A stretch of 64,000 nucleotides of DNA from Oceanospirillaceae bacterium (GCA_013373085.1 JABXIM010000057.1:1-64000); one strand, 5' to 3'; positions 25,072-34,824 are shown, counted from the stretch's first letter. Notes: generated by a model not told the origin, from the sequence alone. Numbers and translations are program-made.

Positions 25072-26469
25072 ATGTCTTTGGATATAAACAGGCTCTGGGA
25101 GCAGGATAAAGCACACTTCGTCCACCCCTTCACTGACTTCTCTGTTTTCCTGCAGGAGGGCTGCGATATTATCACCGAAAGTAACGGTGAATATGTTTAT
25201 GATGGCAAGGGCAATAAGTATCTCGACGGCATTGCCGGCCTCTGGTGCGTGAATATCGGTCACGGGCGCCGGGAAATGGGTCAGGCCATGGCTGAGCAGG
25301 CCGAGAAGATGGCCTACTATTCGCCGTTCAACAACCTGTCCAACGTCCCGGCCACGTTGCTTGCCGCCAAACTGGCGGAGCTGGCCCCGGCCAACCTAAA
25401 CCACGTCTTCTATAGCTGCGGCGGCTCGGTGGCCAACGACACCACCGTCCGCATCGTCCACTTCTATTTCAACCAGCTGGGCCAGCCTGACAAGAAGATC
25501 ATCATCTCACGCAACAACGGTTACCACGGCACTACTTACGTGTCGGCTTCCCTCACCGGCATTCCTGCCAACAACTGGGGTTTCGACACCGTCCAGTCGT
25601 TCGTGCAGCACGTCAAGGAAGCCAACTGCTACCGCCGTCCTGAAGGTATGACCGAAGCCGAGTACTGCGACTACCTGGTCGAGGACTTTGAAAACAGCAT
25701 TAAGGAACTGGGCGGCGAAGAGAAGGTTGCGGCCTTCATCGCCGAGCCGATCATGGGCGCCGGCGGCGTGCTGGTGGCGCCCGAGGGTTACCACCGTCGC
25801 ATGTACGACGTCTGCAAGAAGTACGGCATGCTGTACATCTCCGATGAGGTGGTCACCGCTTTCGGTCGCCTGGGGCACTTTTTTGCCTCCGAGGACGTCT
25901 TCGGCGTGCAACCGGACATTATCAACTGTGCCAAGGGCCTGACTTCGGGCTACATCCCACTGGGCGCCACCCTGCTCAGCGACGAGATCTACGAGGTGAT
26001 CAGCAAGCCACAGTGCGAGGGCGGACTCTTCACTACAGGCTTCACCTATTCCGGCCACCCGGTTGCCTGCGCTGCCGCGTTGAAGAACATCGAGATCATG
26101 GAGCGCGAGGACATATGTGGCAATGTTCGCGAGGTCGGTCCTTACATGGAGCAGCAACTGTTGACCCTGAAGGATCTGCCGATCGTCGGCGACGTGCGCG
26201 GTAGCCACTTTATGATGTGCATCGAGAGCGTTGCTGACAAGGAAACCAAGGCGCTGCTGGCGCCCCAGGCAAACGTCGGGAAGCGCATCGCCGAGGAGTG
26301 CCAGAAGCGAGGCCTGATCGTGCGCCCGATCGCGCATCTGAACGTGCTGTCGCCGCCACTGATCTGGAACCGAGACACCGTAGATCGGGTCGTCGGCATC
26401 TTGCGCCAGAGCATTCTGGCCACCGTTGAGTCGCTGATTGAAGACGGCTTCTACCCGGCGCATAACTGA
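25072..26469 (+). CDS. Class III aminotransferase (omega-transaminase type)
   Basis: A 465-residue PLP enzyme of the omega-amino acid/amine:pyruvate group, close in form to taurine- or putrescine-pyruvate transaminases. It shows YLDGIAGLWCVNIGHGR near the N-terminus, SCGGSVANDTTVRI, NNGYHGTTY, the PLP-binding Asp in LYISDEVVTAFGRLG, the Schiff-base Lys in INCAKGLTSGYIPLGA, and TGFTYSGHPVACAAAL. It moves an amino group from a terminal amine to pyruvate or glyoxylate. An antiporter-like carrier follows in the same direction, suggesting uptake and deamination of one amine. The natural substrate is not readable. Confidence 0.92.
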   Translation: MSLDINRLWEQDKAHFVHPFTDFSVFLQEGCDIITESNGEYVYDGKGNKYLDGIAGLWCVNIGHGRREMGQAMAEQAEKMAYYSPFNNLSNVPATLLAAKLAELAPANLNHVFYSCGGSVANDTTVRIVHFYFNQLGQPDKKIIISRNNGYHGTTYVSASLTGIPANNWGFDTVQSFVQHVKEANCYRRPEGMTEAEYCDYLVEDFENSIKELGGEEKVAAFIAEPIMGAGGVLVAPEGYHRRMYDVCKKYGMLYISDEVVTAFGRLGHFFASEDVFGVQPDIINCAKGLTSGYIPLGATLLSDEIYEVISKPQCEGGLFTTGFTYSGHPVACAAALKNIEIMEREDICGNVREVGPYMEQQLLTLKDLPIVGDVRGSHFMMCIESVADKETKALLAPQANVGKRIAEECQKRGLIVRPIAHLNVLSPPLIWNRDTVDRVVGILRQSILATVESLIEDGFYPAHN

Positions 26470-26554
26470 TGTGGCTCCTTGCCTCGCCCGGTACTCCCGG
26501 GTCGTTGTAAGGGTCCCGGGGCATTACGAACAACAACTATAATGGAGAATGTCA

Positions 26555-28036
26555 ATGTCCATTTCTACCGATGCTCAACCAGCCGTGAGTCCAACACGAT
26601 CGAGCGAAACCCTCGTCGTCGGTGTCATCTCCCTTGGCGTAATCGCTTTTGCCATGTACTGCGCAGAGGCGATTGGCAAGGAGGGCGTCTATGGCCCGCT
26701 GAGCCTATTGCCGACGGCAGTGGTCGTCGCTATGGCGCTCTATACCAAGAGAACCATTGAGTCGCTGTTCATGGGCGTGCTGGTGGGGCTGCTGATGACC
26801 AATTCGCCAGCGGAGTTCATTCCGGTACTGGGCGGTACCTTCCTGACCGTATTTCAGAACGAAACCGTGGCTTGGATCTTCATCGCCTGCGGCCTGATGG
26901 GCAGCATGATCGCACTGGTGACCATGGGCGGAGGCGCTGAGGCTTTCGGCCGCTGGCTGACGTCCCGTGTCCACACTCGCAAAGGGACGCTGTTTGCCAC
27001 CATGGGTGTGGGCTTGGCAATCTTCATCGACGACTACCTCAACGCCCTGACCATCGGCTCGTCGATGCGCAAGGCCACCGACCGGATGAAGGTGTCGCGT
27101 GAGTTTCTGGCCTATGTCGTCGACTCGACCGCGGCGCCGGTCTGCATCATCCTGCCGTTCTCGACCTGGGCGGTGTTCTTCGCCGGCCTCTTAGAGGACA
27201 ACCAGGTGGCTGAGAAGGGCGCCGGCATCGATCTATTTATCTCGTCGATCCCCTACATGCTCTATGCCTGGGCCTGCCTGCTGGTGGTGTTCCTGACGAT
27301 CAGCGGTAAAATACCGTTGCTGGGTAAAATGAAGGAGGCCGAAAAGCGTGTGGCCGAAACCGGCAAGCTGGTGAGCGATGCCGACGCCGTTCACGACGTC
27401 GAGATGGAGGGCGGCGTCGAGAATTCCGGCACTATGAACTTCTTCGTGCCGATCGCGGCGCTAATCTTCTTCACCTGGTATTTCAATATCGACATCATGT
27501 CCGGCGCCATGGCGGCGATCATCCTGACGCTGGCATTCTACGGCGTGCAGCGCCTGCTGAGCTTCGGCCGGATGTTCGACGGTATCCTCAGCGGCTTCTT
27601 CAGCATGGTGATGCCGCTGGGCGGCCTGTTCTGCGGCTTCATGTTGTCCGAGGTCAACAATACGCTTGGCACCACAGAGTACGTGATAAACGCCACCACG
27701 CCTTTCATGACCGCGTCGCTGCTGCCGGTGGTGGCCTTCGTAGTGCTGGCGCTGCTGGCGTTCGCGACCGCTTCCTTCTGGGCGATGTTCGTGATCGGCA
27801 TGCCGATCATCTTGCCACTGGCGATCGGTGCCGACGCCAACCTGCCGCTGGTTATCGGCGCCATGGTCTCGGCCTCAGCCTTCGGTTCCCACGCCTGTTT
27901 CTATGGCGATTCGACGCTGCTTTCGGCCAAGGCCTGCGGCATCAGCCCGATGAGCCATGCCATCACCCAACTGCCCTACGCGTTGATCGGCGGCCTGATT
28001 GCCGCGGCCGGCTTCCTGGTGCTTGGCTTCTTGTGA
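26555..28036 (+). CDS. NhaC-family sodium/proton antiporter or amine/amino-acid carrier
   Basis: A 493-residue membrane protein with roughly twelve hydrophobic segments. It fits the NhaC/ArcD-like group: FIACGLMGSMIALVTMGGGAEAFG, a polar membrane motif FIDDYLNALTIGSSMRKATDRMKVSREFLAYVVDSTAAPVCI, and a late GSHACFYGDSTLLSAKACGISPMSHAITQLPYAL. Members exchange sodium or organic substrates. I use ATG 26555, seven bases after GGAG; the ATG at 26549 is too close to it. It follows the transaminase by about 85 bp and ends at a strong terminator, so it may be a substrate carrier and not a pure sodium pump. Confidence 0.85.
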   Translation: MSISTDAQPAVSPTRSSETLVVGVISLGVIAFAMYCAEAIGKEGVYGPLSLLPTAVVVAMALYTKRTIESLFMGVLVGLLMTNSPAEFIPVLGGTFLTVFQNETVAWIFIACGLMGSMIALVTMGGGAEAFGRWLTSRVHTRKGTLFATMGVGLAIFIDDYLNALTIGSSMRKATDRMKVSREFLAYVVDSTAAPVCIILPFSTWAVFFAGLLEDNQVAEKGAGIDLFISSIPYMLYAWACLLVVFLTISGKIPLLGKMKEAEKRVAETGKLVSDADAVHDVEMEGGVENSGTMNFFVPIAALIFFTWYFNIDIMSGAMAAIILTLAFYGVQRLLSFGRMFDGILSGFFSMVMPLGGLFCGFMLSEVNNTLGTTEYVINATTPFMTASLLPVVAFVVLALLAFATASFWAMFVIGMPIILPLAIGADANLPLVIGAMVSASAFGSHACFYGDSTLLSAKACGISPMSHAITQLPYALIGGLIAAAGFLVLGFL

Positions 28037-28143
28037 TCCCGCATGAGCCTAACGGATGCTCCACGACAGCAACTGTTGAAAATGCATCAAAGCCGTAAGC
28101 AGGACCTATGGCTTTGAGTGACTTTTAGATCTGAAAGCGCTGA

Positions 28144-28178
28144 AAACCGGCTGACAAAATATTGTCAGCCGGTTTTTT
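28144..28178 (+). terminator. Intrinsic terminator after the transaminase/antiporter unit
   Basis: Perfect 13-bp stem (AAACCGGCTGACA 28144-28156, TGTCAGCCGGTTT 28163-28175) with a short AT loop, followed by T residues. It lies 108 bp after the antiporter stop. The remaining bases to 28408 hold no gene I can support. Confidence 0.92.
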
Positions 28179-28408
28179 ATTTAAGGCCGCTTCAAGGCCT
28201 AATTCGGCAACACAGGATTAACGCTTTCTCGGCGTAATTATCAGCAATCTGTAAATTTCGGAGAGGGCTGTCAATGGCTACGGGGTTCTACGTAAGACCA
28301 TAGGATTACTTGACCTTGCCCTAGGGAAATGGGACGTACTCCCCCTCCATCGGCATCTATGTGCCAGATTGGTAATTGACGCGACCAATCAAAAAGAAGG
28401 AGTCCATC

Positions 28409-28961
28409 GTGAAAAGTATGCGTATCGGCCTGGATTTAGCAAAGAACGTCTTCGAGGTTTTCGCCGTCGATCACCAGGAGCAGCCGCTGTTTCGCAAAAC
28501 TCTCAAACGCAACAAGGTGTTGGCGTTCTTTGCTCAGTTGGAGCCATGCGTGGTCGGTATATTGGGCACGAGATACGGATGATGGCCCCCAATTCGTTAC
28601 GCCGTACCGCAAGAGCGACAAGAACGATCACAACGATGCCGAGGCCATCTGCGAGGCGGCGGGGCGCCCCAACATGCGGTTTGTGCCGACCAAGGATGAA
28701 GAGCAGCAAGCGACGCTGACGGTCCACCGAGCACGTGCTTTGCTGGTCGGCGAGCGTGTCGCGCTGGTGAATCAGGTTCGGGGATTTCTGACGGAGTACG
28801 GCATTGTGCTGCCGCAGGGCCGGCTTCAGGTGCGATCGAGGTTACCGGACATTCTGGAGGATTCGGAAAATAGTCTGCCTAATTTGGCTCGGGAAGTATT
28901 TGCCGATCAGTACCGCCGCTTGTGCGATTTGGACCGAGTCATTGACGGGTATGGGAGTTGA
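28409..28961 (+). pseudogene. IS110-family (IS1111-like) transposase remnant
   Basis: It starts at a GTG with AAGGAG upstream and reads MRIGLDLAKNVFEVFAVD...NKVLAFFAQLEPCVVGI, the DEDD-type N-terminus of IS110 transposases. A short deletion with frameshift follows near 28565. The second frame continues with PQFVTPYRKSDKNDHNDAEAICEAAGRPNMRFVP...QQATLTVHRARALLVGERVALVNQVRGFL, then stops at 28961. The C-terminal serine-containing domain is missing. It marks the left border of the catabolic island. Confidence 0.85.
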
Positions 28962-29328
28962 ACACCGGTTTATGCAAGGTAACTGGTTTCATCTAAGGGG
29001 AAGTGATGACATTTAGGGAGATCCGTAAACGGCAAATGCTTGCGGCTTGAAAATGCGCAGGGTCCCGGCCGTTGGGCCCGGTGCGAACGGTCAGCGTCTT
29101 TACGATGAGGGGTTGGGTTATTCAGGGATACCGCGCTCCGAGTCCGGGGGAGCGCGGGAAAGCATGCGGGTGTGGTGAGAGCCATGTCGAACTAGTGAGT
29201 CGAGCGGAACGGCTGGCCCGCTCGCTGCGGTACTGGCCCGTTACGGCGTCGCTGCTTCGACACCACTTTTCGACACTTTGCTAGACGTTACCCTGCGTGA
29301 CGAAGAGGGGCTTCCGGCATAGGCTTCT
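28962..29328. other. Unassigned interval between IS110 remnant and symporter
   Basis: About 370 bp with no recognised gene. The part around 29040-29200 is GC-rich with several potential stems and reads like a structured-RNA or mobile-element remnant, but I cannot match it to a family. Short opposing open frames here are not supported. Confidence 0.4.
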
Positions 29329-30756
29329 TCAGTCCAATTTAGCCTGTGCGGGCCCTGCCTCGAACAGCATTACGGCGAACAACGTCAGCGCCGACGCCGG
29401 CAGGCCGATGAAGACCGGGCTGATGTCGCCGGGCTGACCGATCAGTTGCCAGGTGAGTGCAACACCAAGGCCTACCCACATCGCGGCGCTACCGGCGCGT
29501 GCGCTCGGGCGTGTCCACAGCACGCCCAGCAGCTACGGAACCAGCAGGCTCGAGACCAGGATGGCGGAGCCGGTGATCCAGAGCTGGATCAGCTTGGGAA
29601 CGGCTAGTGCCAGCGCCAGCGAGACCAGCGCCATCAGGATGACCGAAAGGCGGCTGTAGCGCAGCAACTGGCGGTCGCTGGCGTTCCTGAAGGCGGGCTG
29701 GATGAAGTCGCTGACCAGGGTCGAGGCGGCGGCGATGAAGAAGGAATCGGCGCAGGACACCACGGTGGCCATCACGGTCACCAGCATCAGGGCGAAAAAC
29801 CAGAAAGGCATCGCTTCCCGGGTGACCTGATAGTAGATCATCGCCGGCTGGTCGGTGACGATGCCGAGCCCCACTTTGGCGAAGACGCCGATCAACACCA
29901 CCAGCAGCCCGGTCAACAGCAAAAGGCCCACGGACCACCAGTAGGCCCTGACCGTTGTATCGAGATTGCGTGCGGCCCAGATTCGCGACCAGAAATCCTG
30001 GCGGACCAGCCCGGCGGCGCCGAGGGTGAAGGTGAACAAGAATATCTGGTAGGGCGAGATGTTGCCGAGTTCGAACAGCGCTTCCTGGCCGCTCGCCCAG
30101 GCGTTTTCGAGGGCGCCACCCCAGCCATCGGACAGCAGGTAGACGGCGATGAATAGCGCCACGATGCCGAGGGTCTGGATGGTGCCCTGGACGGCATCGG
30201 ACCAGACCACCGAGGTGAAGCCGCCGAGGTAGGTCTTGAGCGTCAGAAAGGCGCAGGCGATCAGAATGCCGTAGGTGGTGTCGAGGTCGAACAGCAGTTC
30301 GAGGATGGTAGCCAGGGCGACGAACTGCATACCGGTGAGCGCCGACAGCGCGACCAAGTTGGCGATGGCAGCCGGGTAGCGGGCCAGTGGGCCGTATCGT
30401 ACGACGGCGTAGTCGCCGACGGTGTAAAGGTCGTGCCGGTCGCCGGCCTGGCGCAGTCGCTTAACGAAGAAGACCGTGAGCGTCAGTACCATGGCGATCA
30501 GCGGGAAGACCATCCACAGCTGGCTGATCCCGGTGCTGTAGGCGTTGGCCATCAGGCCGAGCAGGGTGGCGCCGCCGACAGAAGTGCCGATAATGGTCAG
30601 AATCATCGGCACCAGCGGCATGGTGCGCCCGGCGACATTGTAGTCGGCGAACGTCTTCACCCTGCGGTAGAAGTAGTAGGCGTAGATAAGGATAAAGACG
30701 CCGTAGGCGCCGGTAAGGCCGATGACCGTAGGCAGTTGCTGTTCGGGTATCAGCAT
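29329..30756 (-). pseudogene. Sodium:solute symporter (SSS family) with an in-frame amber codon
   Basis: The first 407 codons encode an SSS-family symporter: IYAYYFYRRVKTFADYNVAGR, GTSVGGATLLGLMANAY, FVALATILELLFDLDTTYGI, KTYLGGFTSVVWSDAVQGTIQTLG and DSFFIAAASTLVSDFI are typical. A TAG at plus-strand 29533-29535 then interrupts the frame after ILVSSLLVP. The same frame continues with LLGVLWTRPSARAGSAAMWVGLGVALTW...LTLFAVMLFEAGP to a stop at 29329, giving a normal length of about 475 codons. One nonsense change (or a sequence error) therefore separates it from an intact gene. The truncated product would lack the last two helices. It follows the DUF2848 gene on the same strand. Confidence 0.8.
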
Positions 30757-30898
30757 CTTGGCTTCCTTTTGTTATTGCGTTGTATGGACAGGTCCGGCGA
30801 CGGCGTGCGGAGCATGCTGGATGGCGTGAGCCGGGATCGGCCCCGTTGAAGAAGAGGTGCGCGACGCAGGCCCGGGGGCCAGGTCGCGCGGGGTGCCC

Positions 30899-31579
30899 TC
30901 AGATGCTCTGCATGCGGTAGTCGAAGCGGATCCTGCGGCCGAGTGTCGGATCGTTCAGTTCCAGCGTCAGCTTGTCGGAGTGCTGGATGCCGCCGATGGC
31001 GGCCAGGGTGCCGCAGAACATCAGCATACCCGGCTTGAAGGTTTTGCCGCTGGTGTCGGCGAAGCGTTGCAGCAGCGCCTCGGGCTCGAGCATCGCGGTG
31101 ACGCGGCCTTCCTGGTACAACACCTCGTTGCCGTTGTCGTTTCGCCAGGAGCGCAATTCCAGCTGGTCCCAGTGATCGCGGACTTCCTTCAGCGGCCACA
31201 GGGTACGGCTGACCGGCTTGCTGCAAATCTGCTTGGAGACGGTGATGTCGTAGGCCTCAACCTCGCGGTCGGTGTGGTCGGAGCCGATGCCGACCCAGAA
31301 CTGCTCGCCGTCGTGTACCAGGAAGAACTCGGCTTCGCCGGTCGAGGCTTCGCCCAGTAGCTGAATGCAGTCGCGCTGGCTCAGGCGGTCGTTGGTAACG
31401 TAGTAGTAGCAGGGCACCGTCTCCGGGCGTTTCACGCCCAGTTCCTCCAGTTCCCGGATATGGGCTTCGACCGCATCGCGGTCGCGGCCGGTCCAGCCGG
31501 CGATGATCACCTCGTCAATATCGAAGTCTCGCTGCGATTCGCCGTCTTGGCTTACGCAATTGAACGTCAGCGTCGTCAT
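30899..31579 (-). CDS. DUF2848 family protein
   Basis: A 226-residue protein. It starts MTTLTFNCVSQDG, continues with VIIAGWTGRDRDAVEAHIRELEELGVKRP and PCYYYVTNDRLSQRD, and ends with KPGMLMFCGTLAAIGGI...FELNDP-like sequence, the layout of DUF2848. This family is related to fumarylacetoacetate-hydrolase folds and often sits in catabolic gene clusters, but its reaction is not established. ATG 31579 is preceded by AAAGAG at a workable distance; a GTG at 31591 is possible. It is the first gene of the unit with the symporter and lies downstream of the motif at 31651-31671. Confidence 0.82.
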   Translation of the reverse strand: MTTLTFNCVSQDGESQRDFDIDEVIIAGWTGRDRDAVEAHIRELEELGVKRPETVPCYYYVTNDRLSQRDCIQLLGEASTGEAEFFLVHDGEQFWVGIGSDHTDREVEAYDITVSKQICSKPVSRTLWPLKEVRDHWDQLELRSWRNDNGNEVLYQEGRVTAMLEPEALLQRFADTSGKTFKPGMLMFCGTLAAIGGIQHSDKLTLELNDPTLGRRIRFDYRMQSI

Positions 31580-31650
31580 ATTCTTGTTCACTCTTTATCG
31601 TTGGCTTGGGTCGGCGCCCCTGTTCGTATAGGGGCGGCCCGAATCTCGAT

Positions 31651-31671
31651 TTAACTTATATAAAAAGCTAA
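31651..31671. promoter_or_regulatory. Putative MarR operator, site B (DUF2848 unit)
   Basis: Half-sites TTAACTT and AAGCTAA separated by seven bases, the same 7-7-7 layout as the four other sites in the island. It lies 72 bp upstream of the DUF2848 start. A second palindrome with 6-bp arms and the same seven-base spacing (AAGCAA, TTGCTT) lies close by at 31678-31696. Confidence 0.65.
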
Positions 31672-31807
31672 CAAAGAAAGCAATAATTGTTTGCTTATTC
31701 ATCCCGTACCGTCGAGCCCGCGACGATGGTGCGCAGGCGAGGCGGTCATCCGGAGCGCGACACCGAGCGCAACCGGACCGGGCCTGTCTGTATTATAACT
31801 TTCTTTT

Positions 31808-31828
31808 AAAGCTTGCATAATAAGCTAA
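31808..31828. promoter_or_regulatory. Putative MarR operator, site A (ABC transporter unit)
   Basis: Half-sites AAAGCTT and AAGCTAA separated by seven bases (core AGCTT/AAGCT). It lies 79 bp upstream of the livG-like start and on the other side of the intergenic region from site B, so each divergent unit has its own copy. Confidence 0.65.
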
Positions 31829-31907
31829 TCATGTTAGATACTGTCGTACAAGCAAAGCCCATAGCGTGACGATAAGAACAACGATGTAACAAAAGGCGGG
31901 CCAGACG

Positions 31908-32705
31908 ATGAGCGCTGATTACGTTCTGCAAACCTCCAATCTCGTAAAAGAGTTCAAGGGATTCACCGCGGTCGACGGCGTCGACCTGAACGTCGAGCGG
32001 GGCAGCATCCATGCCCTTATCGGGCCGAACGGCGCGGGGAAGACGACGATCTTCAATCTCCTGACCAAGTTCCTGATCCCGACGCGCGGCACCATTCACT
32101 ACAACGGCCGGGATATCACCCGGGTGAGACCGGCGGCCATCGCGCGCCTGGGTGTGGTGCGATCGTTCCAGATCTCCGCCGTTTTCCCGCAACTAAGCGT
32201 GCTGGAAAACGTGCGCGTCGCGCTGCAGCAGAAAGAGGGCATCAGCTTCTGTTTCTGGAGGTCCGAGCGGGTGCTCGAGCGCCTGGATGCGCGGGCCCTG
32301 GAGCTGCTGGATGCGGTCGGCCTGGCCGAATTCGCCCGGGTCCGTACCGTCGACCTGTCCTACGGTCGCAAGCGCGCCCTCGAGATCGCCACCACCCTGG
32401 CGCTGGATCCCGAGTTGATGCTCCTCGACGAGCCCACCCAGGGCATGGGGCACGAGGACGTGGATCGGGTCGCCGACTTGATCAAGAAGGTCTCCCGGGA
32501 CCGCACCATCCTGATGGTCGAACACAACCTCCACGTCGTCTCCAAGCTGGCCGACCGCATCACCGTGCTGCAGCGCGGTGCCGTTCTGACCGAGGGTGGC
32601 TACGACGAGGTGTCGGCGGATCCGCGCGTGATGGAGGCCTACCTCGGTACGTCCGTGGACGACGGGGAGCCCGAGACGAGTCTGAAACTGGAGGTGCCCG
32701 CATGA
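31908..32705 (+). CDS. Branched-chain amino-acid-type ABC transporter ATPase (LivG-like)
   Basis: A 265-residue ATPase energising a HAAT-type importer. Walker A is GPNGAGKTT (about residue 43), the LivG-type linker is LSYGRKRALEIA, Walker B is LMLLDEPTQGMG, and the switch His is in MVEHNLHVV. It is the first gene of a five-gene transporter unit, an order (ATPases first) that differs from the common binding-protein-first layout. Its stop overlaps the start of the next ATPase by 4 bp. In this cluster the cargo is more likely an aromatic or amide than a branched-chain amino acid. Confidence 0.92.
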   Translation: MSADYVLQTSNLVKEFKGFTAVDGVDLNVERGSIHALIGPNGAGKTTIFNLLTKFLIPTRGTIHYNGRDITRVRPAAIARLGVVRSFQISAVFPQLSVLENVRVALQQKEGISFCFWRSERVLERLDARALELLDAVGLAEFARVRTVDLSYGRKRALEIATTLALDPELMLLDEPTQGMGHEDVDRVADLIKKVSRDRTILMVEHNLHVVSKLADRITVLQRGAVLTEGGYDEVSADPRVMEAYLGTSVDDGEPETSLKLEVPA

Positions 32706-33457
32706 ACAAGCCCGTCACCCTGCCGCTGTCCCAGCCGACCGCGGCGCCGAAGCCCCACCGCGAGAAGGTTCGTATCAGCGATCTGCATGCCTTTTACGGC
32801 GAGTCGCACATCCTGCACGGCATCGATCTTCGGGTGATGCAGGGCGAGCTGGTGACCCTTCTGGGGCGTAACGGCTCCGGCCGCAGTACCACGCTGCGCG
32901 CAATCATGAAGATGGTGGGCCGCCGTTCCGGTTCCATCGTCATCAACGGCACAGAGACGCTGGACCTGCCAGCGCACCGGATCGCGCACCTCGGGCTCGG
33001 CTACTGCCCGGAGGAACGCGGCATCTTCTCGAGTCTCAACGTCGAGGAAAACCTCAGGCTGCCGCCGGCGGTGCGCAGCGACGGCATGACGGTGGAGCAG
33101 ATCTACGAGATGTTCCCAAACCTCTACGAGCGCCGCTTCAGCCAGGGCACCCGGCTGTCCGGCGGCGAACAGCAGATGCTGGCGCTGGCGCGGATCCTGC
33201 GCACTGGGGCCAACATTCTGCTGCTGGACGAAATCACCGAGGGCCTGGCGCCGGTGATCGTCAAACGCCTGGCGGAGGTGCTGGTGGACCTGAAGCGGCG
33301 CGGCCTGACCATCCTGCTAGTGGAGCAGAACTTCCGTTTCGCGGCGCCGATCGCCGACCGCCACTACGTCATGGAGCACGGCCATATCGTCGAGGAGGTG
33401 GCGGCGCACGAACTCGAAGCCAAGACCGGGCTGCTGAAAACCTACCTCGGGGTTTAG
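32702..33457 (+). CDS. Branched-chain amino-acid-type ABC transporter ATPase (LivF-like)
   Basis: A 251-residue second ATPase of the importer. The linker is LSGGEQQMLALARIL, Walker B is NILLLDEITEGLAP, and the switch His region is ILLVEQNFRF (Gln-Asn in place of His, as in LivF). The Walker A loop reads LLGRNGSGRSTTL, so the usual invariant Lys is Arg. From memory, Arg occurs at this position in some LivF homologues, so the protein need not be dead, but the lysine is normally essential. The gene overlaps livG by 4 bp. Confidence 0.9.
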   Translation: MNKPVTLPLSQPTAAPKPHREKVRISDLHAFYGESHILHGIDLRVMQGELVTLLGRNGSGRSTTLRAIMKMVGRRSGSIVINGTETLDLPAHRIAHLGLGYCPEERGIFSSLNVEENLRLPPAVRSDGMTVEQIYEMFPNLYERRFSQGTRLSGGEQQMLALARILRTGANILLLDEITEGLAPVIVKRLAEVLVDLKRRGLTILLVEQNFRFAAPIADRHYVMEHGHIVEEVAAHELEAKTGLLKTYLGV

Positions 33458-33578
33458 CCCGGTCTCCGGGCGAACGGGCAACGGCTCGACGCGCTTCGCG
33501 GCTGAGGCCGCGCCCTCGGGTCAAGGATTTCGCGGCTTGAACCGCTCGCACAACAAAAACAAACTTGGAGAGAAGACG

Positions 33579-34781
33579 ATGAAAGCACTGAACAAAACCC
33601 TGCTGACCGCCGCCGTGGCCGCCATGCTGTCCGGCGCGGCGCTGGCCGACGGCATCTCCGACGGCAAGGTCAAGATCGGCGTCATGGCCGACATGGGCGG
33701 CCCCTTCGGCGACCTCTGCGGCCGCGGCTGCGTGACCGCCGTGGAGATGGCGGTCGAGGACTTCGGCGGCAGCGTCGCCGGCGCGCCGATCGAACTGGTC
33801 ACCGCCGACGACCAGAACAAGCCGGACCTGGGCTCCGCCAAGGCGCGCGAGTGGATCGAGAGCGAAAACGTCGACGCCATCACCGGTCTGGTGAATTCCG
33901 CGGTCACCGGTGCCGTCAGCCAGATACTGACCGACAACCGCAAGCCGGCGCTGATCGCGACTTCGGCCTCCAACGTCTTCACCACCAGCCAGTGCTCGGC
34001 GTTCAATGCTCACTGGACCTATGACGTGGTCGCGCTGGCCAACGGCACCGTCAAGCCGATGGTCAGCGCCGGCAAGAAGAAGTGGTTCTTCATCACCGTC
34101 GACTACGCCCTGGGCCACAAGCTCGAGGAGACCGCAAGCGACGTGGTCGCGGCGAACGGCGGCGAGGTGGTCGGAGCGGTGCGCGCACCGCTCGGCACCA
34201 CCGACTTCTCCTCCTACATCCTGCAGGCCCAGGCCTCAGGCGCCGACGTCGTGGCGCTGGCGAACACCGGTACCGACTTCGTCAACGCCACCAAGACGGC
34301 GGCCGAGTTCGGTCTCACCGACATGATAGACCTAGTGGGGCTGCTGGTGTTCACGCCCGATATACAGGCGCTGGATCCGGCGGTGATCGGCGGCATGAAA
34401 CTGACCACCGGCTTCTACTGGGATTACGACGATGCGACCCGCGACTGGAGCAAGCGCTTCATCGAGCGTCACGGCCGCATCCCGAGCATGGGTCAGGCGG
34501 GCGCCTATTCGGTGACGATGAACTACCTCAAGGCCATCGAGGCGACCGATACCGACGACGGCGAAACCGTGATGCGCTACCTCAAGACGCACAAGCCGGA
34601 CGACTTCTTCGCCCGCAACGCCTACCTGCGCGCCGACGGCCGCATGGTGCACGATATGTACCAGGTGCGGGTGAAGAAAGCCGACGAGCGCCGCGACGGC
34701 AACGATATCTTCGAGATCGAAAATGTGATCGCCGGCGATCAGGCGTTCGCGCCGATGTTGGCCCAGTGTGAGTTCAACTGA
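33579..34781 (+). CDS. ABC transporter substrate-binding protein (HAAT / LivJ-type)
   Basis: A 400-residue periplasmic binding protein. Residues 1-23 are a signal peptide cut after AALA. The mature start KVKIGVMADMGGPFGDLCGRGCVTAVEMAVEDFGG and the segment ELVTADDQNKPDLGSAKAREWIESENVDAITGLVNSAVT are typical of amide/branched-chain-type receptors. ATG 33579 has GGAGA upstream; an ATG at 33537 lacks one. Two Cys in DLCGRGC and one in TTSQCSAF may form a disulfide. The ligand is unknown; catabolic neighbours point to an aromatic acid or amide. Confidence 0.9.
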   Translation: MKALNKTLLTAAVAAMLSGAALADGISDGKVKIGVMADMGGPFGDLCGRGCVTAVEMAVEDFGGSVAGAPIELVTADDQNKPDLGSAKAREWIESENVDAITGLVNSAVTGAVSQILTDNRKPALIATSASNVFTTSQCSAFNAHWTYDVVALANGTVKPMVSAGKKKWFFITVDYALGHKLEETASDVVAANGGEVVGAVRAPLGTTDFSSYILQAQASGADVVALANTGTDFVNATKTAAEFGLTDMIDLVGLLVFTPDIQALDPAVIGGMKLTTGFYWDYDDATRDWSKRFIERHGRIPSMGQAGAYSVTMNYLKAIEATDTDDGETVMRYLKTHKPDDFFARNAYLRADGRMVHDMYQVRVKKADERRDGNDIFEIENVIAGDQAFAPMLAQCEFN

Positions 34782-34795
34782 GGCCATCTCCATGG

Positions 34796-34824
34796 GCGAA
34801 GGCATCCGGCAGCGGTGCCTTCGC
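34796..34824 (+). promoter_or_regulatory. Intercistronic hairpin after the binding-protein gene
   Basis: Perfect 9-bp arms GCGAAGGCA (34796-34804) and TGCCTTCGC (34816-34824) with no T run. It lies between the binding protein and the first permease and probably stabilises the upstream message. Confidence 0.6.

Noticed and set aside
28970-29284. Opposing short frames and a GC-rich stretch as a group II intron or RNA gene
   Set aside because: The sequence looked structured, but I could not match it to intron domains or a known RNA family.
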